Shown: positions 26,054 to 35,951, numbered from the stretch's first letter. The stretch: DNA of 64,000 bases from Collinsella stercoris DSM 13279 (GCF_020735465.1 NZ_CP085935.1:682001-746000); one strand, 5' to 3'. Numbers and translations are program-made. The notes: generated by a model from the sequence alone, not told the origin.

Positions 26054-28579
26054 ATGAGACATCTGGATGAACAACAACTGAGTTTGCTGGACGGGCTCGC
26101 GGAGCGCGACGACGTGAGGGGAGGCGCCCCTGACGAGGCGGACGAGGCGCATCGAGCCGCCCCGTGCGCCGCGTCGCCCGCATGCGCATCGCGTGACGGC
26201 GCGCAGGCAGTCGCATACGTATCGGTCGTCATCGATATTCCGGCGCGCGCGCTGTCCGAGCCCTTTGCCTACGCCGTCGAGCCCGAGCACGAGGAGTCCT
26301 GTCAAGTCGGCGTCACGGTCCTCGTGCCGTTCGGGCGCCGCGTCGAGGCGGGGTACGTGGTCGCGCGCGCTCGCTCTTTGGACGAGCTCCCCGGCGCGCG
26401 GGGCGTCGATCCGAGCCGCGTGAAGCGCATCCGCGACGTCGCCGCCGCCCCGGCGTTCTCCTCGGCCTCCGCGCGCCTCGCCTTTTGGATGAGCCGTCAG
26501 TACGTGGCCCCGCTTTCCGAATGCCTCCGTTTGCTGCTGCCTCCCGGCGGCGCGGGGAAGGTCGTGCGCGGCGAGGACGGCTCCTATGCGTACGAGCCGC
26601 CCACTGTGTCGCCCGTCACGGCTCGCTGGGTGAGCCTGACCGATGAGGGGCGCTCGTTTGAGCCCGCCGAGCGCGCGGTGCGCCAGCGCCAGCTCATCGA
26701 GGCCCTGTCGTGTGGGCCCGTGACCACCCGCGAGCTCAACCTCATGCAGGGCGACCTGTCCGCCACGGTGCGTGCGCTGGAGAAGCGCGGCGTCGTCGCG
26801 GTGGAGGAGCGGCGCAGCTGGCGCGGATGCGACGGGGCGACCACCCTCTCGTCCGCCTGCGGCGCGGCGCCCGACCGGTTGACGGCGGGCCAGCGCGCGG
26901 CCCTCGAGGCGATCGCGCGCGCGGCGGATGCGGCGGCGGGCGACGTGGTGCTCATCGACGGCGTGACGGGATCGGGCAAGACCGAGGTCTACCTGTCGGC
27001 CATCGAGCGCACGCTCGATGCGGGCCGCACGGCGTGCGTCCTGGTGCCCGAGATCTCGCTCACCGCGCAGACGGTGGGCCGCTTCCGCTCGCGTTTCGGC
27101 GACGCGGTCGCGGTGTTCCATTCGCGCCTCTCGGCGGGCGAGCGCCTCGATCAGTGGGACATGGTCCGCTCCGGCGCGGCCCGCGTGGTGGTCGGCGCCC
27201 GTTCGGCCCTCTTCTGCCCGCTCGCCAACTTGGGGCTCATCGTGATAGATGAGGAGCACGAGGCGAGCTACAAGCAGGGGAGCAGCCCGCGCTACCATGC
27301 CCGCGAGGTCGCCGCCGAGCTCGCGCGCCTCAATGGCTGCCCGCTCGTCCTGGGCTCCGCCACGCCCTCCGCGGAGGCCCTGGCGCGCTGCGAGGCGGGC
27401 GGTCATGCCGGTGTGCGCTGGACGCGGGTGGAGATGCCCGAGCGCCCCGGAGGCTCCCGCCTGCCCGAGGTCGTCGTCGCGGACCTGCGGCGCGAGTTCG
27501 CGTCCGGTAGCCGCTCGATCTTTTCCAAGCCCCTGCTCGACGCGCTGGACGAGGTGGGCGCCAAGCGCCAAAAGGCGGTGCTGCTGCACAACCGACGGGG
27601 GTTCGCGAGCTTTCTCATGTGCCGCGAGTGCGGCTGCGTGCCCACATGCAGGCACTGCTCCACCGCGCTCACGTATCACGAGCGCTCGCACACGCTCGAA
27701 TGCCACACCTGCGGCGCGTCGTATCGCGTGCGGCCATACCCCGAGTACGGCAGCGCCTGTCCCAAGTGCGGCAGCCGCTATCTTGCCAAGATGGGCCTGG
27801 GGACGCAGCAGGTCGAAGACGCCTTGCGGGAGCTGCTGCCGCCCGACGTCGAAGTGATCCGCATGGACGCCGACTCGACGCGGGCCAAGGGCTCGCACCA
27901 AAAGCTGCTCGAGCAGTTCGACGCCGCCGAGTGCGCGGTGCTGCTGGGCACGCAGATGATCGCCAAGGGGCTCGACTTTCCCGAGGTCACGCTCGTGGGC
28001 GTCATCAATGCGGACTACGCGCTCAAGATGCCCGACTTCCGCGCCGGCGAGCGCGCCTTCGACCTGCTCGAGCAGGTGGCGGGGCGCGCCGGTCGCGGGC
28101 GGGACCCGGGGCGCGTGATCATCCAGACCTACGTGCCCGACGAGCCGGTCATCCGCGCGGTCAAGGCGCATGAGCGCGGCATCTTCACCGCCCACGACCT
28201 CGCGATGCGCCGCGATGCCCTGTACCCGCCCTATGTCCTCTTGGCGAACATCCTGGTGTGGGGCCGCGAGGAGCGCGCCGCGCGCTCGATGGTCGAGCGC
28301 ATCGCCGGGGAGCTGCGCTCCCAGATGGGCCTCGACGCGTCGCTCGGGCTGCACCCGTTGGGGGGCGCGGCGCGCCGTCCCGGTTTGGACGCGCCCCAGG
28401 TCCTCGGGCCCACGCCCTGCGTGATCGAGCGCGCCAAGGACCGCTACCGGTTTCACATCATCGTCAAGGCGCCGCTCGACTACGACCTCTCCGGCGCGCT
28501 CTCGGCCGCCGTCTCGCGCGCCGGGACGCGGCCCGGCGTGAGCATCGCGGTCGACGTGGACGCCTACGATCTCATGTGA
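26054..28579 (+). CDS. priA: Primosomal protein N' (PriA helicase)
   Basis: 841 residues, about 100 longer than E. coli PriA. It reloads the replisome at stalled forks. The 3'-end-binding domain (SVVIDIPARALSEPFAYAVE) begins near residue 57. The helicase has Walker A VTGSGKTEVYL, the DEEH box (IDEEHEASYKQ) and motif V/VI regions (GTQMIAKGLDFP, QVAGRAGRG). Eight zinc-site cysteines are in CRECGCVPTCRHC and CHTCG...CPKCG. The chosen ATG has no ribosome site, but TACACT at 26042-26047 sits seven bases before it, so the mRNA may be leaderless. The real start could also be further inside. Confidence 0.94.
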   Translation: MRHLDEQQLSLLDGLAERDDVRGGAPDEADEAHRAAPCAASPACASRDGAQAVAYVSVVIDIPARALSEPFAYAVEPEHEESCQVGVTVLVPFGRRVEAGYVVARARSLDELPGARGVDPSRVKRIRDVAAAPAFSSASARLAFWMSRQYVAPLSECLRLLLPPGGAGKVVRGEDGSYAYEPPTVSPVTARWVSLTDEGRSFEPAERAVRQRQLIEALSCGPVTTRELNLMQGDLSATVRALEKRGVVAVEERRSWRGCDGATTLSSACGAAPDRLTAGQRAALEAIARAADAAAGDVVLIDGVTGSGKTEVYLSAIERTLDAGRTACVLVPEISLTAQTVGRFRSRFGDAVAVFHSRLSAGERLDQWDMVRSGAARVVVGARSALFCPLANLGLIVIDEEHEASYKQGSSPRYHAREVAAELARLNGCPLVLGSATPSAEALARCEAGGHAGVRWTRVEMPERPGGSRLPEVVVADLRREFASGSRSIFSKPLLDALDEVGAKRQKAVLLHNRRGFASFLMCRECGCVPTCRHCSTALTYHERSHTLECHTCGASYRVRPYPEYGSACPKCGSRYLAKMGLGTQQVEDALRELLPPDVEVIRMDADSTRAKGSHQKLLEQFDAAECAVLLGTQMIAKGLDFPEVTLVGVINADYALKMPDFRAGERAFDLLEQVAGRAGRGRDPGRVIIQTYVPDEPVIRAVKAHERGIFTAHDLAMRRDALYPPYVLLANILVWGREERAARSMVERIAGELRSQMGLDASLGLHPLGGAARRPGLDAPQVLGPTPCVIERAKDRYRFHIIVKAPLDYDLSGALSAAVSRAGTRPGVSIAVDVDAYDLM

Positions 28580-28878
28580 CCGCCCGCTCCCGCAGGGGCA
28601 CACACGCCCTCCCGCATACGAGGTCGCCCGTGCGGTTCCCGTGTTTGAAGAGGTGCGCGACGGCCCCGATGCGCACCGCGCGCCGCAAGATCATGATCTC
28701 GACGGCGGCTGAATGCGGGTAGTATAGAGGGCATGACGATTGGACGGACGCGCAGCGGATGCCCACCGTGCCCGTAGGCCAGCGGTCCTGTGTGGGGGCC
28801 GACCGTACGGTCGAGGCGCGCGTCGGCCGCGTTCGCTTGGGTACATGAAGGGGCCTTGAGCCCCGTGAAAGGAAGAAC
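28580..28878. other. Leader region upstream of def
   Basis: About 300 bases without a credible gene. It contains a possible -10 (TAGTAT, 28720-28725), a perfect 12-bp palindrome GACCGTACGGTC (28801-28812) and a small GGGGC/GCCCC hairpin (28850-28864) just before the def ribosome site (AAAGGAAG). A long 5' untranslated leader for def-fmt-rsmB is likely. Confidence 0.4.
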
Positions 28879-29415
28879 ATGGAAGTCAACGGAATCGTGC
28901 TTTCGCCGGATCCGCGCCTTCGCCAGGAGTGCGCCGAGGTGGAGGAGATCAACGGCGAGCTCATCGAGCTCGTCGAGCGCATGAAGGACCAGATGTTCGA
29001 GAACGGCGGCTGCGGCCTGGCGGCCCCGCAGGTGGGCCAGACCATCCAGCTCGCCATCATCGACACCGAGTATTCCTCCAAGAAGGATTACGACCCCTAC
29101 GTCCTCATCAACCCGGTGATCGTCGAGCAGTCCGACAACCTCGTGCCGTCCAGCGAGGGCTGCTTGTCCATCCCGGGCATCAACTGCGAGATCCTTCGAC
29201 CCGACCATGTGGTGGTCGAGGCCTACAACCTCGACGGCGATTGCATCCGCTACGAGGCGGCGGGCGATTTGTTCTGCGTGTGCCTGCAGCACGAGATCGA
29301 CCATCTGCACGGCAAGACGATGTTCGATCGCCTGACGCCGCAGCAGCGCGTGCACGCCATGAAGCAGTACCAGGAGGCGCTGGCCCGCGGGGCCAGGCCG
29401 GGGGAGACGGAGTAG
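28879..29415 (+). CDS. def: Peptide deformylase
   Basis: 178 residues. It removes the N-formyl group from new proteins. All three motifs are present: GCGLAAPQVG, EGCLSIPG (metal-binding Cys) and QHEIDHLHG (metal histidines and catalytic Glu). A ribosome site AAAGGAAG precedes the ATG. It ends two bases before fmt, the enzyme that adds the formyl group to initiator tRNA, the classical pairing. Confidence 0.97.
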   Translation: MEVNGIVLSPDPRLRQECAEVEEINGELIELVERMKDQMFENGGCGLAAPQVGQTIQLAIIDTEYSSKKDYDPYVLINPVIVEQSDNLVPSSEGCLSIPGINCEILRPDHVVVEAYNLDGDCIRYEAAGDLFCVCLQHEIDHLHGKTMFDRLTPQQRVHAMKQYQEALARGARPGETE

Positions 29416-29417
29416 CC

Positions 29418-30341
29418 ATGCGCGTGGTCTTTATGGGCACGCCGTCGTTCGCCGTGCCGTCGCTTCGCAAACTCGCCGCCGTCCACGACGTCGCGCTCGT
29501 CCTCACGCGCCCCGACGCCGTGCGCTCGCGCGGAAAGAAGCTGGAGCCCTCGCCCGTCAAGGAGGCGGCGCTCGATCTGGGGCTCGAGGTGCTCGAGGCG
29601 AACCGCATGACGCCCGAGGTGCTCGACGCCCTCCGCGCCGCCCATGCCGACGTGTTCTGCGTCGCCGCCTATGGCTGCATCCTGCCCGACGAGGTCCTCA
29701 CCATGGCTCCCTTGGGCTGCGTGAACGTCCATGCCTCCCTGTTGCCCCGCTGGCGCGGCGCCGCCCCCATCCAGCGCTCCATCTTGGAGGGCGATGCGCG
29801 GACCGGCGTGTCCATCATGCGCATCGGGCACGGTGTCGACACGGGCGCCTACTGCGCCCAGGCCTCGTGCGGCGTGGGCGGCAAGACCGCGGATGAGCTG
29901 ACGGCCGAGCTCGCCGAGCTCGGCGGCGACCTGCTCGTCGAGGCGCTGCCCTCGCTCATGGACGGCACGGCCATCTGGACGGAGCAGGACGAGTCGCTGG
30001 TGACGCATGCCGCTAAGGTCTCCAAGGCGGACATGCGCCTGGACCCCGCGGACGCCGCGCTCGCGTCCGAGCGCAAGGTCCTCGCCTCGTCCGACGCCGC
30101 GCCGGCCCGGTGCGCGCTTTCGGGCAAGCCGGCTCGCGTCATGCGCGCCGTGCGCGCTGCGCCCGGTGCGCCGACGGTGGCGCAAGGCGAGCTGCGCATC
30201 GAGGGGGGCCGCGTGTTTCTCGGCTGCGGTGACGGCGTGCTTGAGGTGCTCTCCATCAAGCCGGACGGCAAACGCAAGATGGACGCGGCCGCATGGGCTG
30301 CCGGCCAGCGCGCATCGCGCGGGACTTGGGAGCGCCTGTAG
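29418..30341 (+). CDS. fmt: Methionyl-tRNA formyltransferase
   Basis: 307 residues. It formylates Met-tRNA(fMet) using 10-formyl-THF. The start MRVVFMGTPSFAVPSL is canonical. Further on are CVNVHASLLPRWRGAAPIQRS (folate and catalytic His/Asn region) and GVSIMRIGHGVDTG. The C-terminal tRNA-binding domain is shorter and alanine-rich. A frame open far upstream overlaps def and is rejected because this ATG directly follows the def stop. Confidence 0.96.
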   Translation: MRVVFMGTPSFAVPSLRKLAAVHDVALVLTRPDAVRSRGKKLEPSPVKEAALDLGLEVLEANRMTPEVLDALRAAHADVFCVAAYGCILPDEVLTMAPLGCVNVHASLLPRWRGAAPIQRSILEGDARTGVSIMRIGHGVDTGAYCAQASCGVGGKTADELTAELAELGGDLLVEALPSLMDGTAIWTEQDESLVTHAAKVSKADMRLDPADAALASERKVLASSDAAPARCALSGKPARVMRAVRAAPGAPTVAQGELRIEGGRVFLGCGDGVLEVLSIKPDGKRKMDAAAWAAGQRASRGTWERL

Positions 30342-30468
30342 GCCGTATCGCCTGGCATCTCCGCTGCCGCGCGCAATCGCGCGTCCGCGTGGGCGATGAC
30401 CGATGCGTATGATTGACGCTATGAGCGCCGCGGGCGATGACTGCGCGGCCGTGAGGAGGATCTCATCT

Positions 30469-31890
30469 ATGGCAGGCTTGACGCCCGCACGTCGCGCCAC
30501 GCTCGATGCGCTCATGCAGGCGCAGGAGAGCGGTCGGTACGTGCGCGACATCTTCGCGCACGGGGATCAGTTGGGGCGCCTGAGTTCCCGGGACGCCGCA
30601 TTCGCCCTGCGCCTCGCCTTGGGCGTCACCGCTACGGAGGGGTGCCTCGACGACGCGCTCAACTCGCACCTTGCCAAGCCGGGAAAGGTCTCGGCGCGCG
30701 TGCGCTGCTGCCTGCGCATCTCCGCGTACGAGGCGCTGTATCTGGACACGCCGGCCGACGTGGTGGTGAGTCAGGGCGTCGAGCTCGTGCGCTCATGCGC
30801 CAAGAGCGCCTCGGGCCTCGCCAACGCCGTGTTGCGGCGCGTGTGCGAGAACCGCACGCAGTTCCTGAGCGCCGAGGACGCCGTTGATGAGCAGCGACCC
30901 ATCGTGTCCGCGGCGCGGCGCTCCGGGTTGCCGGTGTGGCTCGTGCGGGCAATCACCCGGGCGCACCCGCTGGAGTCCTCGCGCGTGCTTGCGGCCCAGA
31001 CGCGCCCGGCTCCGACGGCGGTCCATCTCAATGCGCGCCTCGACGGGTCGAAACCCTCGTGGCTCGATCAGGCGCAGCCCGCATTGCTCGGTCTTGCCGG
31101 GGCCTATCGCGTGGCGCACGTGGGCGCGGTCGCGCACGCCGGCGCGTTCGACCGGGCAGATGCCGTCGCCTCGGATTTCTCCGCGCAGCTCATCGCGACC
31201 GCGGCCGTCGCCGCGGGATCCTGCCTGGAGATCGGCGCGGGCCGCGGCACCAAGACCTTCGTCATGCAGTCCCAGGCCATCCGCGCGGGCCTTACGCGCA
31301 CGCATGTCGCCCTCGACCTGTACGAGGGCAAGTGCGCGGCAAATGCGCGCCGCATCGAGCTGGCGGAGTACCCGCGCGTCAAGACGGCGTTCGGTGACGC
31401 CCGCGACCTCGATGCGGTGCTTGGGGCCCTCGATCGCGAGGCGGCCCGTCGCATGGAGTTCGACACGGTCCTCGTCGACGCCCCGTGCTCCGGCACCGGC
31501 ACCATGCGCCGTCATGGCGAGATCCCGTGGCGGCTCGCGCGCACCGACGTGACGCGCGATTTGCCCGAGCTGCAACTCGCGCTCCTGAGCGCTGCCGCCG
31601 CGCGCGTCGCGGTGGGAGGGCAGCTCCTGTATGCGACCTGCTCCATCATGCCCGAGGAGAATGAGGGCGTCCTCGAGCGTTTTGCGCGTAGCGAGATGGG
31701 GTCGGCGTTTCGCGTCGAGCCGCTTTCCCAGGCGCCCGCGTTTTGCCTGGAGCCGTTTCGCCATGCGGCCGATGTCATCCGCGGGCACGAGGACGAGCGG
31801 GGGCTGTTCCACACGTATCCTGCGCCCGACGAGTTCGATGGGCATTTTTGCGCGCGTATGGTCCGGCGCTCGCAGGCGTCGGCGGTGTGA
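30469..31890 (+). CDS. rsmB: 16S rRNA (cytosine-967-C5)-methyltransferase
   Basis: 473 residues. An N-terminal NusB-like RNA-binding domain (about 1-135, LTPARRATLDALMQAQESG) is joined to a Rossmann methyltransferase with the SAM motif CLEIGAGRGTKT. The two catalytic cysteines are in VDAPCSGTGTM and LLYATCSIMPEENE. The open frame starts at 30403, but ATG 30469 is preceded by GAGGAGG at nine bases and starts the NusB homology, so it is preferred. It follows def-fmt, as in many bacteria, and ends before a strong bidirectional hairpin. Confidence 0.94.
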   Translation: MAGLTPARRATLDALMQAQESGRYVRDIFAHGDQLGRLSSRDAAFALRLALGVTATEGCLDDALNSHLAKPGKVSARVRCCLRISAYEALYLDTPADVVVSQGVELVRSCAKSASGLANAVLRRVCENRTQFLSAEDAVDEQRPIVSAARRSGLPVWLVRAITRAHPLESSRVLAAQTRPAPTAVHLNARLDGSKPSWLDQAQPALLGLAGAYRVAHVGAVAHAGAFDRADAVASDFSAQLIATAAVAAGSCLEIGAGRGTKTFVMQSQAIRAGLTRTHVALDLYEGKCAANARRIELAEYPRVKTAFGDARDLDAVLGALDREAARRMEFDTVLVDAPCSGTGTMRRHGEIPWRLARTDVTRDLPELQLALLSAAAARVAVGGQLLYATCSIMPEENEGVLERFARSEMGSAFRVEPLSQAPAFCLEPFRHAADVIRGHEDERGLFHTYPAPDEFDGHFCARMVRRSQASAV

Positions 31891-31956
31891 TGGGTCGCGC
31901 TCGCTCGGCGCTCGCGCGCGGGCGGGCCGCGTCTTGGCTACACGAACCTTGCTGCA

Positions 31957-31997
31957 CATGAGACGACCCTCGGGCGGAACCCGAGGGTCGTCTCATG
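31957..31997. terminator. Bidirectional terminator, 18-bp perfect stem
   Basis: Arms CATGAGACGACCCTCGGG / CCCGAGGGTCGTCTCATG with loop CGGAA, between the convergent rsmB and the zinc-ribbon gene. No U-run is present. Confidence 0.8.
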
Positions 31998-32062
31998 CAC
32001 GTGGCCTGCGGTGCTGGGGCGTGACGCCGGTTCGGCCACGATGCCACCGACGATTCGGCACC

Positions 32063-32305
32063 CTAGTTGTTGTGCGGGCAGGACTCGCAGCCGCACGAGG
32101 AGCCGCCCGCCGGTGACGCGCCGCCCCCGTCGCGCTGATCGGTGTTGTAGAAGCCGGACCCCTCGAACTTGATGCCGCTGGCGCTGAAGACCTTCTCCGC
32201 GCTGCCCCCACAGGAGGGGCAAAGAACCTCCGGCCGCTCGGTCATGCCGTGCTCGACCTCGAACACCGAGCCGCACGCCGTGCAGCGATAATCGTATCGT
32301 GCCAT
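32063..32305 (-). CDS. FmdB-family zinc-ribbon protein
   Basis: 80 residues. MARYDYRCTACGSVFEVEH and VLCPSCGG give a CxxC pair at 8/11 and another at 29/32, a small zinc ribbon of the FmdB family. This is followed by a Phe-Tyr-x-Thr segment (GSGFYNTDQRD) and a Gly/Ser tail ending CGCESCPHNN with three more cysteines. The function of the family is not settled; regulation of amide metabolism was proposed for the first member. ATG 32305, not the upstream one, has GAGGAAG in place. Confidence 0.88.
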   Translation of the reverse strand: MARYDYRCTACGSVFEVEHGMTERPEVLCPSCGGSAEKVFSASGIKFEGSGFYNTDQRDGGGASPAGGSSCGCESCPHNN

Positions 32306-32484
32306 ACGTCTTCCTCTCATCGATGCGCCTGTCGCCCGCGCCCAAAGCGGCGGCCACCGCGACCGCCGTCAAGCTGGATGCGAGATGGCGCTCACGATGG
32401 CCGCCCGTCCTGTGCCTGCGAGCGCCCCGCGAATGTGTACGGGGGTTACTGTACCCCAAAACCGCACGTCGCGATGTGGCGGGT

Positions 32485-35400
32485 TTATGCCGTCTGGACG
32501 TCGGTCGGCTCCACGCGGCGATGGGTCTCGGCGAGGACGCCCGCGATCTTGCGCTCGTACTCGCAGATCAGATCATCGCTTGCTTGCCAGCTCCAATTGC
32601 CCTCGGCCACGCCCGGCACGTTCATGCGCGCCTCGTCGCCCAGCCGCAGCAGGTCCTGCAGCTGCATCATCACCACGTCGGCGCGGCTCTCGAGCGCATG
32701 GCGCATGATCTCGCCCGCGAGATACGCCGCGCCCTGCTCGTCGGCGTCGGAGCAAAAGGAGCGCTGGCAGAATCCGATGAGCGTCGAGGTGTCGTGGGTC
32801 GAGGTGTAGAGCACCTTCTCCTTGTGCGGGCAGATCTGCTGGCGCACATCGTAGTCGGCGAACTCGAGGACGTCCATGCCGGGAAAGCCGCAGCTCGCCA
32901 GCAGCGCGCGCACGCCGGGGGTCAACAGGCCCAGGTCCTCGGCGATGAGCGGCAGCGGGCCGAGCTGCTCATATGCCTTCTCGAACAGCTCGATGCCCGG
33001 GCCCGGCATCCACGTGCCGTCCGCGCCGGTCCCGCCCGCGGGTATAGCGAAGTAGTTGTGGAAGCCCAGGAAGTGATCGAGGCGCACGCGGTCGTAGAGC
33101 TTGAGCGAGCGGCGCAGGCGCGCGAGCCACCATACGTAGCCGTCCTGCCGCATCGCGTCCCAGCGATAGGTGGGGTTGCCCCACACCTGCCCGGTGGCGG
33201 AGAAGCGATCCGGGGGGACGCCCGCGATCTCGTAGGGAATGCCGTCCTTGCCGAGCGAGAACATCTCGGGCTCGCTCCAGGCGTCCGCGGAGTCGTCCGA
33301 GACGTACATGGGGATATCGCCGATGAGCTCGATGCCGTGCGCGTGCGCGTAGGCGAGCATCTCGGCCCATTCGGTCTCAAAGCGGTATTGCACGAAGGCG
33401 TGGAAGCGCGCCCGGTCGGAAAAGCGGGCGTCGGCGAAGATGCCGACATGGTAGCGGCGCAGCTCGGCAGGCCAGCTATGGCGCGAGGTGCCGTTCATCG
33501 CGTCCTTGACCGCCATGAAGGCGCAGTAGGGATCGAGCCAGCTCTCGTTTTCGAGGGCGAAGTCGAAGAACGCCTCGCTGTTGAAGCCGCCCGTCGCCTT
33601 GAACCGCTCGAACGCGCGCTTGAGCACGGCCGGCGTTTCCTCGAGCAGGTTCATATTGCCGGCGAACGCGGAGGGGCCGGCGTAGGGCGAGCCAAAGGAG
33701 TCGCACGGGTTGACGGGCAGCACCTGCCAATAGCGGATCCCCATGGTCGCCAGGTGGTCGATGAAGCGCCGCGCGGGGGCGCCGAGCGTGCCGGCGCGAC
33801 CCGCGTTGGGGATCGAGGTGATGTGCGCGACCACGCCCGCCCCGCGTGCGAGGGGCTTTTGCAGGCGCTCGCTGCGGCTCGAGTAGATCGCCGCTGAGCC
33901 CAACGGCCACAGGCGCACCTCGGCGCACCCGTCGGCCCCGCGCTCCAAGTCGGCGCCGGAGATGACGTCGACGCCGAAGTCGCCGTCGATGGGCACGCGC
34001 ACGGAGCGCGTGTTGCTAAGGCTGTGGTTGATGAGGATGCTCGCCGCCTGGCCGTCGGAGCCGCGGCGGCGGTAGCACAGGACGTCCTCGTTGCAGGCGT
34101 AGGATTCCAGCGTGCCGTTGACGAGGAACGGCAGCGCGCGGCGCAGCATCGCGGTGTTGCGGACCATGGTGAGCATGTCACGGTCGTGGACCTGGTCGGG
34201 CGTGGGCAGGGTGCGGCGGTTGCCGGGGTCGGAGAGCCCCTCGAGGGCGTATTCATCGCCGTAGTAGATGGAGGGCACGCCAGGTAGCGTCATCTGCATA
34301 AGGGTCGCGAGCCAAAAGCGTCCCTTGGCGAGTCCCATGGAGTGCTCGTCCAGGCGGAACTTGCCGCGCTCCTCCTCGGGCAGGGTGCTTTCGTCAGGGC
34401 CGCCTCCCAGCACCGAGGCGATGCGCGGCTTGTCGTGGCTCCCCAGCAGGTTGAGGCAGCACGCCAGGGCCTCGGGCGGATAGTTCTCGCGGAGCGTCTC
34501 GATGCGCTCGGCGCATTGGTACGCGCTCTCTCCGTACACCAAAAAGCCGAGGATCGCGTCGCGCAGGGGGTAGTTCATGGCGGAGTCGAGCTCGTCGCCC
34601 AACAGGTAGGAGCGGAGCTTGCCGTAGGCGAGCTTGTTCGAGGCGTCCTCCCAGACCTCGCCGAGCAGCAGGCCGTCGGGGCACTCCTCCAGGACGGCCG
34701 TCTTGATGTCGGCGATGAGCTCGTCGGAGAGCTCGTCGGCCACATCGAGGCGCCAGCCGCGCGCGCCCGCGCGCAGCCAGGTGCGCACCACGCCGTGGTC
34801 GCCCAGCAAAAGCTCCCGCACGCGCTTGGATTTCTCGTTGAGGTCGGGCATGTTCTCGATGCCCCACCAGGAGCTGTACGTGCCGTCCTCGTTCCAGCAA
34901 TACGCGTCGCGCCAGGGCGAGTCCTCGCTTTGCCAGGCGCCCGTGCCGGGGTAGTTGCCAAACCGGTTGAAGTAGAGCGAGTCGTCGCCCGTATGGTTGA
35001 ACACGCCGTCGAGTATGAGCGAGATGCCGAGTTCGCGCGCGCTCGCGGCGAGGCGTCGGAAGTCCTCCTCGGTGCCGAGCATGGGGTCGATGTGCAGGTA
35101 ATCGCCTGTGTCATAGCGGTGGTTGCTCTGCGCCTCGAAGATGGGGTTGAGGTAGATGGCCGTGACGCCCATGGCGTGCAGGCGGGGCAGGTCCTCGCGG
35201 ATGCCCTCGAGCGAGCCGCCGTAAAAATCCCAGCTGCGGATGGATTTGTCGTCATTGCGGTCGTAGACGGGCGGCTTGTCCCAGTCCATGACGAGGTGCT
35301 TGCCGGGGCCCTTGCGGGGCGCGTCGACCACGGGCCGCGCGCGCTCGAGCCACGCCTCATCGCGGCGATAGCGGTCGGGGAATATCTGATAGACGATGCC

Positions 35401-35799
35401 GTTCTCGTACCATGCCGGGCGCGTCTGACGGTGCCGGTACACGGTGATTTGGAACGAGGGCACGTCCTCGCGGTCGGTGTAGGTGACGGCCTCGCCTCCC
35501 GTCGCCCCCTCGCGCGCGCCCACGCGCACCTGCGAGCCGTCGGTGCAGGTCACGAGGAAGCTGTACCACAGGATGCAGGGGCTTGGGCAGGGGAGGTCGG
35601 CGACGAGGGTGTTGTCGGGCCCGAGGTGCATGGGAACGAGTTCCTCGCCGCGGTCATCGACCCACGTGCGGACCTCGCCGGTGAGGAACTCCGCGCTCGC
35701 GTCCTCGACGCGAAGCGTGAGGTGGACGGTGGTGCCGGCCACGACGGCCCCAAAGGGGACGCGATATTCTGACCTGCGGGAGTGGTGAATGAGCTTCAT
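32485..35799 (-). CDS. Fusion of GH13 alpha-amylase (neopullulanase type) and GH77 4-alpha-glucanotransferase
   Basis: 1104 residues. The N-terminal beta-domain (about 1-110) and GH13 barrel carry AIYLNPIFEAQSNHRYDTGD, LDGVFNHTGDDS, GWRLDVADEL (nucleophile Asp), LLGEVWED (acid/base Glu) and NLLGSHDKPRI. From about residue 620 a complete MalQ-type GH77 domain follows: PVNPCDSFGSPYAGPSAFAG, RVRLDHFLGFHNYF, IAEDLGLLTPGVR and STHDTSTLIG, all catalytic positions kept. One polypeptide would cut alpha-glucans and then rearrange the resulting maltodextrins for GlgP. There is no signal peptide, so it acts inside the cell. The start at 35799 has only a weak ribosome site. Last gene of the glycogen cluster. 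Confidence 0.93.
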   Translation of the reverse strand: MKLIHHSRRSEYRVPFGAVVAGTTVHLTLRVEDASAEFLTGEVRTWVDDRGEELVPMHLGPDNTLVADLPCPSPCILWYSFLVTCTDGSQVRVGAREGATGGEAVTYTDREDVPSFQITVYRHRQTRPAWYENGIVYQIFPDRYRRDEAWLERARPVVDAPRKGPGKHLVMDWDKPPVYDRNDDKSIRSWDFYGGSLEGIREDLPRLHAMGVTAIYLNPIFEAQSNHRYDTGDYLHIDPMLGTEEDFRRLAASARELGISLILDGVFNHTGDDSLYFNRFGNYPGTGAWQSEDSPWRDAYCWNEDGTYSSWWGIENMPDLNEKSKRVRELLLGDHGVVRTWLRAGARGWRLDVADELSDELIADIKTAVLEECPDGLLLGEVWEDASNKLAYGKLRSYLLGDELDSAMNYPLRDAILGFLVYGESAYQCAERIETLRENYPPEALACCLNLLGSHDKPRIASVLGGGPDESTLPEEERGKFRLDEHSMGLAKGRFWLATLMQMTLPGVPSIYYGDEYALEGLSDPGNRRTLPTPDQVHDRDMLTMVRNTAMLRRALPFLVNGTLESYACNEDVLCYRRRGSDGQAASILINHSLSNTRSVRVPIDGDFGVDVISGADLERGADGCAEVRLWPLGSAAIYSSRSERLQKPLARGAGVVAHITSIPNAGRAGTLGAPARRFIDHLATMGIRYWQVLPVNPCDSFGSPYAGPSAFAGNMNLLEETPAVLKRAFERFKATGGFNSEAFFDFALENESWLDPYCAFMAVKDAMNGTSRHSWPAELRRYHVGIFADARFSDRARFHAFVQYRFETEWAEMLAYAHAHGIELIGDIPMYVSDDSADAWSEPEMFSLGKDGIPYEIAGVPPDRFSATGQVWGNPTYRWDAMRQDGYVWWLARLRRSLKLYDRVRLDHFLGFHNYFAIPAGGTGADGTWMPGPGIELFEKAYEQLGPLPLIAEDLGLLTPGVRALLASCGFPGMDVLEFADYDVRQQICPHKEKVLYTSTHDTSTLIGFCQRSFCSDADEQGAAYLAGEIMRHALESRADVVMMQLQDLLRLGDEARMNVPGVAEGNWSWQASDDLICEYERKIAGVLAETHRRVEPTDVQTA

Positions 35800-35864
35800 G
35801 GTTGCGCTATCTCGACGAACGGACAATTTCTGTTCGATTATACAGGGTGGAGGGTCAAGGAACA

Positions 35865-35912
35865 CACCTCCCGCCCCATCGTGCGCGCGGTGCGTCGCGG
35901 GGGCGGGAGGTG
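35865..35912 (-). terminator. Hairpin between glgA and the amylase-amylomaltase gene
   Basis: Perfect 13-bp arms CACCTCCCGCCCC / GGGGCGGGAGGTG, loop of 22 bases, 40 bases past the glgA stop. Probably ends or attenuates the glgA transcript. Confidence 0.65.
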
Positions 35913-35951
35913 CTGTTCATGGGGCCGCGGTCCGTATGGCTGCGGCGATGG

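Noticed and set aside
28572-28700. Small minus-strand frame (MILRRAVRIGAVAHLF...) after priA
   Set aside because: About 40 codons, no ribosome site and no family resemblance; could not be supported.
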